A stretch of 64,000 bases of DNA from Terriglobia bacterium (GTDB lineage: Bacteria > Acidobacteriota > Terriglobia > Bryobacterales > Bryobacteraceae). This document shows positions 52,628 through 61,468 of this stretch, one piece after another; the first letter of the stretch is position 1, and every line of letters starts with the position of its first letter. The notes beneath the pieces were generated by a model. It made no database searches, was not told the origin of the DNA, and was given only the letters and a program-made list of their open reading frames with translations. The stretch spans positions 124,001 through 188,000 of the forward strand of contig JAIQFK010000007.1 of NCBI GenBank assembly GCA_020073305.1, read 5' to 3'. Both the position numbers and the translations under genes were made by a program.

Positions 52628-53749
52628 CTAATTATCGACGCCCACGCGCCGCCGTGCTTGAGCGGCGTGTGGTGGCGCGAGTTTGCGGAAGAGCCGGTCA
52701 TAGTCGGCGGTGACGGCATCCCAGGAATAACGTTGCCGCACGCGCTCGACCGCGCGCCTGCGAAATACGTTGCGCTCCTCCTCGCTCATGGCGAGCACCT
52801 GATCGATTTTACCGGCCAGATCGTCCTCGCCGAACGGAATTCCGGCCTCGTGTGCCACCTCGATGTTTTCGGCTGTGTCGCGATAGAGCACCAGAGCGCC
52901 GCGGCCCATGGCTTCAATGAGCGCCGGATGCGTGCCACCGACGGTGGTGGCATGAATGTACGCGAAGCAATGCGAGCCGAGCTCCTGATACCCGCGCCCA
53001 TAGATCGCGCCCGGCATCACGATGCGCGGATCGGCCGTAGCCCGCACCTGCCGGATATAGTCGGCGGCGTACGGCGCGTCCCCGATCAATGCGAGCTTCA
53101 TACCGGTCTTCACTTGTTCGAACGCCTGGCGCACTTCGAGCGCATGATTCTCGGGTTCCATGCGGCTTACGTAGAGAAAATAACGGCCGGGTTCCAAGGC
53201 GAGGGTACGCAGCACATCGTGAGTTTCCGCCTTTCCAGTCTCTGCGCCGTAGGGAATGAAATGGGTCCTCTTGCGGTAGCGTTCGTGGTAATAATCCGCA
53301 ATAGCTTGCGCGTCGGTCACGACTTCGTTGGGCAAGAACGTCGCCAGCTTCTCCGACACAAGGTACCAGGCCTTGGCCAGCCGGTTCCACTTCTTGCGCT
53401 TGCGTTCGATGCCGTCGACGTTCAGTACAACCGGGATACCGGCGAGCCTCGGTAGGATCGTGAAAATGGCGTTGGCGGCGTTGCAGTAGAGCGCGACGTC
53501 CGAGCGATGGAACAGCAAGTGAAGGGTCGATAGCCCCGTGTGCGCGAGTGTATCGAAATACTTGTGACGGATGGTGGGGAGGTAGCGCAGTTCAACGCCT
53601 CGCCAGGGCGATTCCTGCGGTCGCTCGCGGCAGTAAACCGCTACGGAATGCCCGATCAGGGCCAACCGGGTGGACAACTCTTCAGCAAAGGTCTCGAATC
53701 CTCCGTAATGCGCCGGGATGCCTCTGGTACCGAGGAGGGCGATCCGCAT
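52628..53749 (-). CDS. DUF1972/GT4 glycosyltransferase
   Basis: A 373-residue cytoplasmic glycosyltransferase. The N-terminal RIALLGTRGIPAHYGGFETF is the DUF1972 signature often found in rhamnosyl- or fucosyltransferases of polysaccharide loci. The C-terminal donor-binding half has YLFYVSRMEPEN-like GRYFLYVSRMEPEN and GGTHPALIEAMGRG. The donor sugar is unknown. It lies 3 bases before alr and 49 bases after the GT2 gene upstream. Confidence 0.9.
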   Translation of the reverse strand: MRIALLGTRGIPAHYGGFETFAEELSTRLALIGHSVAVYCRERPQESPWRGVELRYLPTIRHKYFDTLAHTGLSTLHLLFHRSDVALYCNAANAIFTILPRLAGIPVVLNVDGIERKRKKWNRLAKAWYLVSEKLATFLPNEVVTDAQAIADYYHERYRKRTHFIPYGAETGKAETHDVLRTLALEPGRYFLYVSRMEPENHALEVRQAFEQVKTGMKLALIGDAPYAADYIRQVRATADPRIVMPGAIYGRGYQELGSHCFAYIHATTVGGTHPALIEAMGRGALVLYRDTAENIEVAHEAGIPFGEDDLAGKIDQVLAMSEEERNVFRRRAVERVRQRYSWDAVTADYDRLFRKLAPPHAAQARRRVGVDN

Positions 53750-53798
53750 GAATCCGAATTAGAGCACAGCCAGAGGCGGGAGGATACCACCGGTCAGG

Positions 53799-54848
53799 CT
53801 AATCCTGAAAGGCCCCGGACCTGGACAGCACGCGCACCATTTTCCGCGGCGCCGGCTTGCTGACAGGTGCGTATTTGAACCAGCTTGCGATGTATTCGTC
53901 ATCCACGCGCTGCCGTTTGCGGATTTCCCGGCGCTTGGCCATGATGCGCTTCCAGTTCTTTGCCAGGTACCAGAACGCCTTGAGCGATGTATGCTCCCAG
54001 ACTACGCAGCAAGCGACTACGGTTACGTCGCGCACGGTAATCGAGAGCCAGTTGCGGCGGTAAAGATCCGGCGAGATGTTCTTGATCCGCAACAGAAAAC
54101 GATTTTTCACCGAGTGCATGTTGATTTCCGGAGGCAACGCCCGGCGTTTTCCCGGCAGTACCTTGCGCACGTGGTACCCGCGCGCATAGGGCACATAGAG
54201 GCATCGCCAGCCCAATAACTGGGCCCGCCACGCTACGTCCGCATCCTCGCGATAGACGAAGAAATCCGAGTCGAAAAATTCACCGTCGATGGAAATATCG
54301 AGAATCATCTCGCGGCGGTAAAGGGCCGCGGCCGCGGTCGCGCCGAACACATACTCGTAGTTGAGATAGTGCCCGTTGTCGACTTCCAGGCTGCCGCGGT
54401 CGAGGTGACGCAGCATGGGGTTGAAGTAGATGCCGGTGGAATCCACGACGGGCTTTGCCGGGAAGTCGAACGCATCCGTCATAGTCAGCAGCTTGCCGCA
54501 AACCGTTCCGACTTTCGGATCCATCTGAGTGGCATCCACCAGCACCTGAATAAAATCGGGCAACAGCAGAACATCCGGATTTAACGTCAGCACCCAGTCG
54601 CCGCTCGAGAGCGCGATAGCCTGGTTTTGCGCCGCCGCGAAACCGATGTTTTCCTCGTTGTAGACGATCTGACATCGGTCTTCGAACTGTTCGAGGATGT
54701 CAGTGGTTCCGTCAGTCGAGCAATTATCGATGACGATGATTTCCGTGGCGGGGTATCTCTGCTCGAGAACCGATTCCAGGCACCGCTTGATGAATCGACC
54801 GCTGTTATAAGTAACTAGGGTGACAGATACAAAGTCGCTATAGGACAT
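53799..54848 (-). CDS. GT2 glycosyltransferase (WbbL/rhamnosyltransferase-like)
   Basis: A 349-residue GT-A enzyme. ATG 54848 gives the canonical start MSYSDFVSVTLVTYNSG; the frame is open 34 codons further up but without family features. Motifs are VIDNCSTDGT, the LNPDVLLLPD DxD-type site and EDADVAWRAQLLGW. It ends in a basic region (about 300-349). It probably adds a sugar to the lipid-linked polysaccharide built by this locus. The gene upstream ends 64 bases away. Confidence 0.9.
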   Translation of the reverse strand: MSYSDFVSVTLVTYNSGRFIKRCLESVLEQRYPATEIIVIDNCSTDGTTDILEQFEDRCQIVYNEENIGFAAAQNQAIALSSGDWVLTLNPDVLLLPDFIQVLVDATQMDPKVGTVCGKLLTMTDAFDFPAKPVVDSTGIYFNPMLRHLDRGSLEVDNGHYLNYEYVFGATAAAALYRREMILDISIDGEFFDSDFFVYREDADVAWRAQLLGWRCLYVPYARGYHVRKVLPGKRRALPPEINMHSVKNRFLLRIKNISPDLYRRNWLSITVRDVTVVACCVVWEHTSLKAFWYLAKNWKRIMAKRREIRKRQRVDDEYIASWFKYAPVSKPAPRKMVRVLSRSGAFQD

Positions 54849-54912
54849 GAACTCGAACCTGAGAAAAAACTCTACTCTGCCAAGATTAGTGAAAAAGACA
54901 ACACTCTTAACT

Positions 54913-55836
54913 TCATCCTGCCGTTCCGAAGAACAACTGCCGGCCGGCAAGCCTCACGACTTTGCCATAGACTGCAATGGGCTTCAGGCTCCTCTGGTGA
55001 GGGATACCCAGCACCGTTCGCACGACGGAGCCGATTATCACAGCCAGGCAAACGATTTTCTCCGAGCCCGGAGGGAAATGCTTGGCTGCGTACTTAAGTA
55101 GACTACGATACCAATAAAGTTGCCGGAACTCCAGTGAAATCTTCCGGATGGAGTGACCGCCCGTGTGTTTTGCCACGGCCCGCGGCGTGTAACAAATGCG
55201 ATAGCCGTTCTCTTGAGCGCGCTTCAAGAAGTCCACGTCTTCAAACCAGAGCGGATGAAAGCTCTCATCGAACCCGCCCAACCTTTCCCACGCATCGCGG
55301 CGAATCATCAGAAACGCCCCGGCGGGCTGTTCAACTTCGAGTGGCGCTGTGTAGTTGAGGTCTAAGCAACGGTAATGCCAATTCACCGGGTTCCCTGGCC
55401 ACAGGCGGTTTACAAGTAGCACCTCCAGGCAAAGCGCAGCCGGCGAGGGAAAACGTCTCACCATAAACCCGACTTGAGGCTTGCCGAGGTCGTCTACCAG
55501 CATCCCCCCCACTGCGGCTGTTCGGGGATCGTCGCACGCATCGCGCAGGCTTTCGAGTCCTGACTGTATGATTGCGTCCGGATTCAGCAATAGCAGCAGC
55601 GGCGTGCGTAGCGCCCGTATGCCCTGATTGACGGCCCCGGCGAAGCCGGCATTCGATGGATTGGCGATCAGGCGCACGCCGCGGCGCTCCACTTCCGCGC
55701 AAGTGCCGTCTTGGGAAGCATTGTCCACCACGATCACTTCAGCGCCCGTTGCTACTGCCGCATCCAGGCAGGCGCCGATGTGCGTTGCCGAGTCGTGGGT
55801 CACGATGACGATCCCTATCTCGTGCAAGTGTGTCAA
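54913..55836 (-). CDS. GT2 glycosyltransferase
   Basis: A 307-residue GT-A enzyme. It starts with TTG at 55836, overlapping the stop of the preceding GT2 (TTGA). Motifs are IVIVTHDSATHIG, VVDNASQDGT, LNPDAI and WFEDVDFLKRAQ, typical of rhamnosyl- or galactofuranosyl-transferases. A second nearby GT2 of similar layout suggests successive additions. The sugar specificity is unknown. Confidence 0.9.
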   Translation of the reverse strand: MTHLHEIGIVIVTHDSATHIGACLDAAVATGAEVIVVDNASQDGTCAEVERRGVRLIANPSNAGFAGAVNQGIRALRTPLLLLLNPDAIIQSGLESLRDACDDPRTAAVGGMLVDDLGKPQVGFMVRRFPSPAALCLEVLLVNRLWPGNPVNWHYRCLDLNYTAPLEVEQPAGAFLMIRRDAWERLGGFDESFHPLWFEDVDFLKRAQENGYRICYTPRAVAKHTGGHSIRKISLEFRQLYWYRSLLKYAAKHFPPGSEKIVCLAVIIGSVVRTVLGIPHQRSLKPIAVYGKVVRLAGRQLFFGTAG

Positions 55837-56852
55837 TCTGCCCCACCTGAGGTCAGCAAAAAATACACACGCCAGTACCAGTCAAGGCCGGTCAGGCGCT
55901 GGACCCGGCGTATCTCACGTTCCGAATCCAGCAAAACCTGCGCCAGCCGATCGGGCGGGATGTCTAACCCTGGAGCCCTGCGGCGGGCTTTGCGAATGCT
56001 CTTCAGCCCCTCGATCTTCCCCGCCAGAAAGGCAAGGAAGGCGCCATGGCGCAAAGCCACCAGACCCCAAAGCGACTGTGAAACCAGGATGGGCCATGCC
56101 AGTCCAAAAAGGAGCCGGCGCGGGTAATGTTTCGCCACCAGAAGTACCTGGTTGCGTGCCATTTTACGCACGACTCCGGGATGCCATTTGCCGAGCGCGG
56201 CGCTGCCCAAGTGATAGCAGATCGCGTCCGGCACGTAGCGGCCGGCATAATTCAGGCAGGCGCAGCGCAGGCCGAATTCGACGTCCTCCAGGTACGATTC
56301 GAACATTTCATCGAGCGGCCCCAACCGGCGAAACAGTTCGGTGCGGAATAGCGCTGCGGTTCCGGGAGCGGACCAAATATCCCGCGGGCATGAGAACTCG
56401 GGGCCATCGGAACGGCCTTGCCCGACACGCCACGCGCACCCGCCGCGGCATAGTGCGTCATACGTGCCGTCAACGCAGTCGCGGCGCCGCGCGCTGAGAA
56501 TCTTGCCCGTGGCAAACCATGCGTCGCTGGTACGCGCTGCTTCCAGCAACCGTTCGAGCCAGTTCGGGGCAAGTTCGACATCACTGTTAATGATGGCGAG
56601 CCATTCGGTTGTGCATTCCTGAATGCCGCGGTTCACCGCGCGGGCGAATCCGGCGTTCGATCCCATGCGGATGACGCGCGCCCCCAACTGCTGGGCGACT
56701 TCGGGGGCGCCATCTTCCGATCCGTTGTCCACAATCAGCGTTTCGGCAACCGGGTGCGTCTGCGCGCGCACGCTCATGAGCAGCCGCTCAACCAGGGCAC
56801 GGCCGTTCCAAACCGGAACGATGACCGCAATGTCGTCCGGCATATTATGCAT
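55833..56852 (-). CDS. GT2 glycosyltransferase
   Basis: A 339-residue GT-A enzyme. Motifs are VIVPVWNGRALV, IVDNGSEDGAPE, INSDVELAPNW and YLEDVEFGLRCA, with a helical C terminus rich in Arg (about 260-315). The start is ATG 56852 or the in-frame ATG 56843; neither has a clear ribosome-binding site. It is coupled to the next GT2 by a TTGA overlap. Its 5' end faces the small exported gene at 56888. Confidence 0.9.
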   Translation of the reverse strand: MHNMPDDIAVIVPVWNGRALVERLLMSVRAQTHPVAETLIVDNGSEDGAPEVAQQLGARVIRMGSNAGFARAVNRGIQECTTEWLAIINSDVELAPNWLERLLEAARTSDAWFATGKILSARRRDCVDGTYDALCRGGCAWRVGQGRSDGPEFSCPRDIWSAPGTAALFRTELFRRLGPLDEMFESYLEDVEFGLRCACLNYAGRYVPDAICYHLGSAALGKWHPGVVRKMARNQVLLVAKHYPRRLLFGLAWPILVSQSLWGLVALRHGAFLAFLAGKIEGLKSIRKARRRAPGLDIPPDRLAQVLLDSEREIRRVQRLTGLDWYWRVYFLLTSGGAD

Positions 56853-56887
56853 CCGCGAGGATCGGCGCTGCTATGATGGTGGTTGCC

Positions 56888-57415
56888 ATGCGATGGATCG
56901 CATTTCTTTTGCTTTCAGTGTTGGCCGGGGCCGCGGAGATCGGCGGTTCCAGCGTCCGCACCATATATGTTCTGCCGATGGGGCACGGATTGGACCAGTA
57001 TGTTGCCAATCGTTTGACCCGCGAGCACGTGCTCGAGGTGGTCGCAGACCCGGTGCGCGCGGATGCCATCCTCACCGATACCCTCGGCAAGCCACTCGAA
57101 TTAGAGCTGGAGAAGCTGCACCCCACACCAAAGCCGCAAGCGGACGACGCGGATAGCGACTCAGGAGATTCGGACACGGCGCAACCGTCCAGGTCCAGGA
57201 GGACGATGAACACGGGGGAGCCGCCACCCATTTCGACGTTCGCTCGCGGCAAAGGGACGCTGTTCCTGGTGGACGCCCACTCGCGCGCCGTCCTGTGGTC
57301 GGTGTATGAGAGGCCGACCAAGTCCACGTCCGACGATCTGGACCACAGGGCGAAGCGCGTGGTCGACCGGCTCAAGCGCGATCTGGCCGGCAAAGAGCCC
57401 TCCGCTTCTCATTGA
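56888..57415 (+). CDS. Small exported protein of unknown function
   Basis: About 175 residues from ATG 56888; an ATG at 56873 in the same frame would add five residues. A signal peptide (MRWIAFLLLSVLAGAAE) precedes a mature domain with VRTIYVLPMGHGLDQYV and VLEVVADPVRADAILTD, a low-complexity Asp/Ser stretch (DDADSDSGDSD), and a strand-rich end with TLFLVDAHSRAVLWSVYE. The layout resembles acidobacterial exported proteins of unknown function. It is the only + gene inside the leftward polysaccharide locus and overlaps the GT2-GT4 gene by 44 bases, tail to tail. Confidence 0.75.
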   Translation: MRWIAFLLLSVLAGAAEIGGSSVRTIYVLPMGHGLDQYVANRLTREHVLEVVADPVRADAILTDTLGKPLELELEKLHPTPKPQADDADSDSGDSDTAQPSRSRRTMNTGEPPPISTFARGKGTLFLVDAHSRAVLWSVYERPTKSTSDDLDHRAKRVVDRLKRDLAGKEPSASH

Positions 57416-59720
57416 GGACTTCGCGGTAGCTTCTCTCCAGTCTCTCCGTGAGTATCGGCATGTCCCAGTTCGATTCCACCTCTTTGCGTGCACGTTCGGC
57501 CATGGCCCTCGCCTGATCGGGAGCGTTCAGGATCTCGAGCAACTTGCGAGCAAATTCCGCGGGGTCGTCCGCGAGAGCGCAAAATTCTCCATCGCGCCGG
57601 GCCAGTCCTTCCGCTCCCACCGTGGTCGAAACCACGGGAATTCCGGCTGCGAACGCCTCCAGGAGCTTAACGCGAACGCCCGATCCGCTGAGAATCGGGC
57701 ACACAAAGACCCCGCGGCGCATCAACTCGGTCCGGATGTCTTCCACAAATCCTAGCAGTTCGACCGCGCGCGTGGTTTTGGCGAAGAGGCCGCGCGGCGG
57801 TGGATCCGAACCGGCCACCACGAGACGAGCGTCCGGCCGCTGCTCGAGGATTCGCGGCAATACATGCTCAACGAACCACTCGATGGCCACGAGGTTCGGA
57901 ACATGGCGGAAACTTCCCACAAACAGCATCGAGCCGGACTCACGTCCGTCGGGCCGGAACGTGATGCGGCTCGCATCAATGCCAGCGCGCAGTCCCTCTT
58001 GAATCCGAGCGGCATATCGAGGGAGATACGAGGCAAGAAATTCGCGGTTTTCCCGCGTGCAAACCTGTACCCCGTCGCAGAGCGGCAGGTGCGTCAGCTC
58101 GTAGTGAAAGGCGCGCAGATACTCGAACGCCGCCTTCAGGAGCGCGCGGCCGGTCTGATGCCTGAGCCCGCGGGCGATGGACTGGAAATAAATGTCGTGC
58201 TCAAAAACCACGCTCGCCAATCGCTCAAACCGTGCCGCGTACTGAATAAGCGGCGTGTACTCCAGTTGCAGAACGTCGATTTGATCCAGAAAGATCTTGC
58301 GATGGATGAGCCACTCGAGGTCCGGGTCGGCGAATTCGCGGACAGCGCGCGGCGTGGCGGAGGCGCTGGCATCCGGCTGCGCCATGCGGACGGGAAGCTC
58401 GACCGACGCGCAGAAAGTTCTCAGGTCTTCGTGAGCTTCGCGTTGCTCCGGCAATTCCAGCAGGGCCACGGCATGCACCTCGGCATGCGTTGCGAGTTCA
58501 CGCAGCGTCCCGTACATGAAAACCCCGCCTCCGTGGACCGGCGGGCAGATCGGGTAGGGTGAAACCAGAAGGACCCGCAGCCGCTCGGGATCGGAATCCG
58601 CACAGATGAAGCGGTCGCGAAAATAACCACCCAGGGGCCGCTGGAAGGCTTCTGTGTCGCTTACCTCTGCAAGGCGGCGGGCCCGCCAGCGTGATTTCAC
58701 GGCGCCGGGCAACTGAAGAAACGCGCGCCCGAGGCCGGCCATGCTGGAGCGCCGCGGCGACTCGCCAAATACCACGCTGACCAGCGCGCCGGCATACGTA
58801 AAGAAGAAATGCGACGCCAGCCGGCGCCATTCATGGATGTTTTTCCACGCGAACAGGATAAAGTTCTTGTTGAGCACCGCCTGGATCTGCGCTTCGCTGA
58901 ACCGTTTCCCGATGGTGCCCCGGTGCTCGTGATACACGACGCTGCGCGGCTGATACAACACTTTCCAACCGCGCTTCCAGGCCAGATAACCAAGGTCGGT
59001 ATCTTCGAGGTAGAAGGGTTCGAGCACCGGATCGAAGCCGCCCAGCTCCAGGAATTTCCGACGGTCGAAGGCGCACGACCCCCCGCCGCCATAAAAGCAT
59101 GGATAGAGATCGCGGATCTGGTCATCGATGCGATGCCGCACGCGCAACGCGCCCTCGTCCCACCACCCTTGGGTTAGCCCGGTCTCCTCCCGCCGTTTGT
59201 TCGAATCGGTAAACAGAATCTGGCACGAAACCGCAAACACTCGCTCGTCGGTGAAGCCGGCCACGAGGGGTGCGAGGAAATCCGGCGCAACGCGCATGTC
59301 GCTGTTCAGCAGCACGATGATGTCGTTGGCCGCGGCACGCACGCCGGCGTTCGAGCCGCCGCCAAAGCCGAGGTTGCGCTCGAGGGCCAGCACTTTTACC
59401 GATGGAAAATTTCGATTCAGGAATTCTGCGCTGCCGTCCATTGAACCATTATCGACGACGATGATTTCGTTGGCGGGATTCTCGTCGAGCGCTGCAATGA
59501 CCGACGGGAGATATTTTTCCAACAGGTCGCGCCCGTTCCAGTTGGGGATGACCACGCTGGCGCCGCCGGTTTGCGGCTGCGTGTTGGCCGCATGCCGCTT
59601 GCGTCCGAAAAGACTCCAGGCCAGATCTTCAACCGCAAAGACGATGACACTCGCCGCCAAGATGAGTGGCGAGAGCAGGACCAGCGGCGCCAGCCGGATC
59701 AAACGGAACAGCGTCCTCAT
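57372..59720 (-). CDS. Bifunctional GT2-GT4 glycosyltransferase fusion
   Basis: A 782-residue protein joining two glycosyltransferases. After an N-terminal helix (about 8-32), residues about 52-330 form a GT2 domain (SVVIPNWNGRDLLEKYL, VVDNGSMDGS, LLNSDMRVAP, YLEDTDLGYLAWKRGW). Residues about 380-775 form a GT4 domain of the PEP-CTERM/polysaccharide type (RVLLVSPYPICPPVHGGG, SMLFVGSFRHVPN, KLLEAFAAGIPVV). It probably adds two sugars in succession. It overlaps the upstream methyltransferase gene by 4 bases (ATGA). Confidence 0.92.
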   Translation of the reverse strand: MRTLFRLIRLAPLVLLSPLILAASVIVFAVEDLAWSLFGRKRHAANTQPQTGGASVVIPNWNGRDLLEKYLPSVIAALDENPANEIIVVDNGSMDGSAEFLNRNFPSVKVLALERNLGFGGGSNAGVRAAANDIIVLLNSDMRVAPDFLAPLVAGFTDERVFAVSCQILFTDSNKRREETGLTQGWWDEGALRVRHRIDDQIRDLYPCFYGGGGSCAFDRRKFLELGGFDPVLEPFYLEDTDLGYLAWKRGWKVLYQPRSVVYHEHRGTIGKRFSEAQIQAVLNKNFILFAWKNIHEWRRLASHFFFTYAGALVSVVFGESPRRSSMAGLGRAFLQLPGAVKSRWRARRLAEVSDTEAFQRPLGGYFRDRFICADSDPERLRVLLVSPYPICPPVHGGGVFMYGTLRELATHAEVHAVALLELPEQREAHEDLRTFCASVELPVRMAQPDASASATPRAVREFADPDLEWLIHRKIFLDQIDVLQLEYTPLIQYAARFERLASVVFEHDIYFQSIARGLRHQTGRALLKAAFEYLRAFHYELTHLPLCDGVQVCTRENREFLASYLPRYAARIQEGLRAGIDASRITFRPDGRESGSMLFVGSFRHVPNLVAIEWFVEHVLPRILEQRPDARLVVAGSDPPPRGLFAKTTRAVELLGFVEDIRTELMRRGVFVCPILSGSGVRVKLLEAFAAGIPVVSTTVGAEGLARRDGEFCALADDPAEFARKLLEILNAPDQARAMAERARKEVESNWDMPILTERLERSYREVLNEKRRALCRPDRA

Positions 59721-60817
59721 TTACCGGATTCCGGTTTGGGAACGATTCGCAGCTTGAACCCGAGCCTGAGCCAGCGCGTGCTCCACAGCGCCTGCAACCG
59801 GCGGCGCAGGTCATCCGCCTCAGCCTCGTTGCGCCGCGCCCAGGCTGTCCGTTCCTCCACGGTGCGCTCGGAGGCATGCAGATACTCCACGCATTGGCCC
59901 AGTTCGGCTACCTTCCCGTCCAGCTCACCGGCCAGCCGCGTGGCGTTCTCAACCGTCTCGCTAAGCTCCCTTTCGACCTGATCGATTCGTTCGCGCGCCT
60001 GGGCCTGCTCCGTGGCCAGTTCATCCTGAAGCTGGACCACGCGGGCGATGCGCTGCCGGAGTTCGGATTCCAGCAACTCAATGTGCCGTTCGCGCTCGCG
60101 CAGCATGTTGGCTGCCCGCGGAACATAAGTGAGCCCGGGAATGGCGGGGTCGCCCGAGACGCCGCAAACAGCCACGAAGAAGTGCGCGTTATCGGCCGTT
60201 GCAGCCACTTCATCGAGCGCCGCTTCCATCGAGCCGGCGCGAGCGGCCTCGGTGAACACGATCGCGTCCGTGTGGTTCTCCAGATACAGGGCTACATGGG
60301 GGAACACAGACTCTAGCTCGGCGCGAAATTCATGAAACTCGAATTCGTGAACGTGGAATGGATTTGGCCCGAGCTCCGCGCGCGCTTCCGCGTAGTAGAG
60401 CCGGTTGGGCGTGGACACGACCAACCTTCCTTCCGGCGCGAGCACGCGGCGCACTTCGGCGAGGAACCCCCGCCAGTCATTCAGGTGTTCGATGATTTCG
60501 AAAGCGACCACCAGGTCGAAAGAGCCGGCCGCGGCGGGTATGCCAAGGCAATCGGCGCGCTCAAATCGCAGGTTGGGGGCCTGGTAATGTTCGCGGGCGT
60601 AATCGACGGCCTCTTGCGAAACGTCAATGCCCAGGACCTCACGCGCCTCGACGCCCAGCTTCGCCGAGCCGTAACCGGATCCGCAGCCGGCATCCAGCAC
60701 GCGCCGCCCGGCCGCCAGGCGTGCGGCAAACGCGTAGCGGGCGACATGCTCGTTTAGCAGGTCGACATCCACCTTGCCCGGAATCACACGCTCGCCGGTA
60801 AACTCAGCCAAGCTCAC
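59717..60817 (-). CDS. SAM-dependent methyltransferase with C-terminal coiled coil
   Basis: A 366-residue protein. The N-terminal class I methyltransferase domain (about 35-200) has VLDAGCGSGYGSAKL (motif I), FDLVVAFEIIEHLNDW and LVVSTPNRL. The C-terminal part (about 235-345) is a long heptad-rich coiled coil (ELLESELRQRIARVVQLQDE). This resembles chain-terminator or capping methyltransferases such as WbdD, whose coiled coil acts as a length ruler for O-antigen. That comparison is inference only; there is no kinase domain here. It starts with GTG at 60817. Confidence 0.87.
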   Translation of the reverse strand: MSLAEFTGERVIPGKVDVDLLNEHVARYAFAARLAAGRRVLDAGCGSGYGSAKLGVEAREVLGIDVSQEAVDYAREHYQAPNLRFERADCLGIPAAAGSFDLVVAFEIIEHLNDWRGFLAEVRRVLAPEGRLVVSTPNRLYYAEARAELGPNPFHVHEFEFHEFRAELESVFPHVALYLENHTDAIVFTEAARAGSMEAALDEVAATADNAHFFVAVCGVSGDPAIPGLTYVPRAANMLRERERHIELLESELRQRIARVVQLQDELATEQAQARERIDQVERELSETVENATRLAGELDGKVAELGQCVEYLHASERTVEERTAWARRNEAEADDLRRRLQALWSTRWLRLGFKLRIVPKPESGK

Positions 60818-60879
60818 AGCTCCGCAAGTTTCCCTCCCGCATTTGCTGGTAGTGTACCTCCGGCGGAAACCTCATCCAC

Positions 60880-61326
60880 TCAGCGGGCGCCGAGCGCCTC
60901 CAGATCGGCCAGATCTTGAGTTCGACCCGTGGCCCTTTTGTTTCGAATCAGGCACTCTCGACCGAGGAAATGGACCGGAATGTCGTGAAGGCTCGCGGCC
61001 ACGCGCCCAGCCCACGCTTCGTCAAACCCGACACCCGTAATGGAGGTGAGTAAATCGATTCTGTTTGGCACCTGCCCGAGTTGAATAACCTGATCTGCAT
61101 CGATGAAATCGGCCGCCGTCAGGCCCAACGAAGCGAAACTGAAATCGACGAGAACTGATTCGATCCGCGATGCATTTTCTGCGGACCTTCGAACCAGAAT
61201 GTCGATGTCGCCGGTGGAACGGGGCACGCCGTGAAAGGCGAGGGCAAACGCTCCCACAATCAGATACTCAACGTGGTGCGAGTTTAACGATTCGATAAAC
61301 TCTCTCAAATCTTTCTGAAGCGGCAT
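60880..61326 (-). CDS. Nucleotidyltransferase-fold protein (MNT/DUF6036-like)
   Basis: A 148-residue protein with a minimal nucleotidyltransferase core: VEYLIVGAFALAFHGVPRS followed by TGDIDILV, giving Asp40 and Asp42 as metal ligands. There is no HEPN domain. Such short proteins occur as toxin or antitoxin partners and in AbiE-like systems. Its ATG follows an AAGAGG site inside the small upstream gene, with which it overlaps by 59 bases. It sits between the Wzt-like ATPase and the methyltransferase of the polysaccharide locus. Confidence 0.8.
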   Translation of the reverse strand: MPLQKDLREFIESLNSHHVEYLIVGAFALAFHGVPRSTGDIDILVRRSAENASRIESVLVDFSFASLGLTAADFIDADQVIQLGQVPNRIDLLTSITGVGFDEAWAGRVAASLHDIPVHFLGRECLIRNKRATGRTQDLADLEALGAR

Positions 61327-61462
61327 CGTCCTCTTTGCGCGAAGATTCGATCAACTCCAACAAGATATCGAGCCTTTGCTGCGGCGTCAGGCTGCGGTAG
61401 TACTCTCGGTCGGCTTGCTCCGCCTCCTGGTGGCTCGAGAATTTTGCGACTACGCGCTTCAT
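61268..61462 (-). CDS. Small helical partner protein of the nucleotidyltransferase
   Basis: A 64-residue charged protein (MKRVVAKFSSHQEAEQADREY...) with predicted helices, including a SLTPQQRLDILLELIESSR segment. No DNA-binding or catalytic motif is certain. It starts 6 bases after the Wzt-like gene stop, and its last 59 bases overlap the nucleotidyltransferase gene in another frame. Size, order and overlap resemble a toxin-antitoxin operon. The function is unknown. Confidence 0.65.
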   Translation of the reverse strand: MKRVVAKFSSHQEAEQADREYYRSLTPQQRLDILLELIESSRKEDDAASERFERVYRIVKLAPR

Positions 61463-61468
61463 CGCTCT

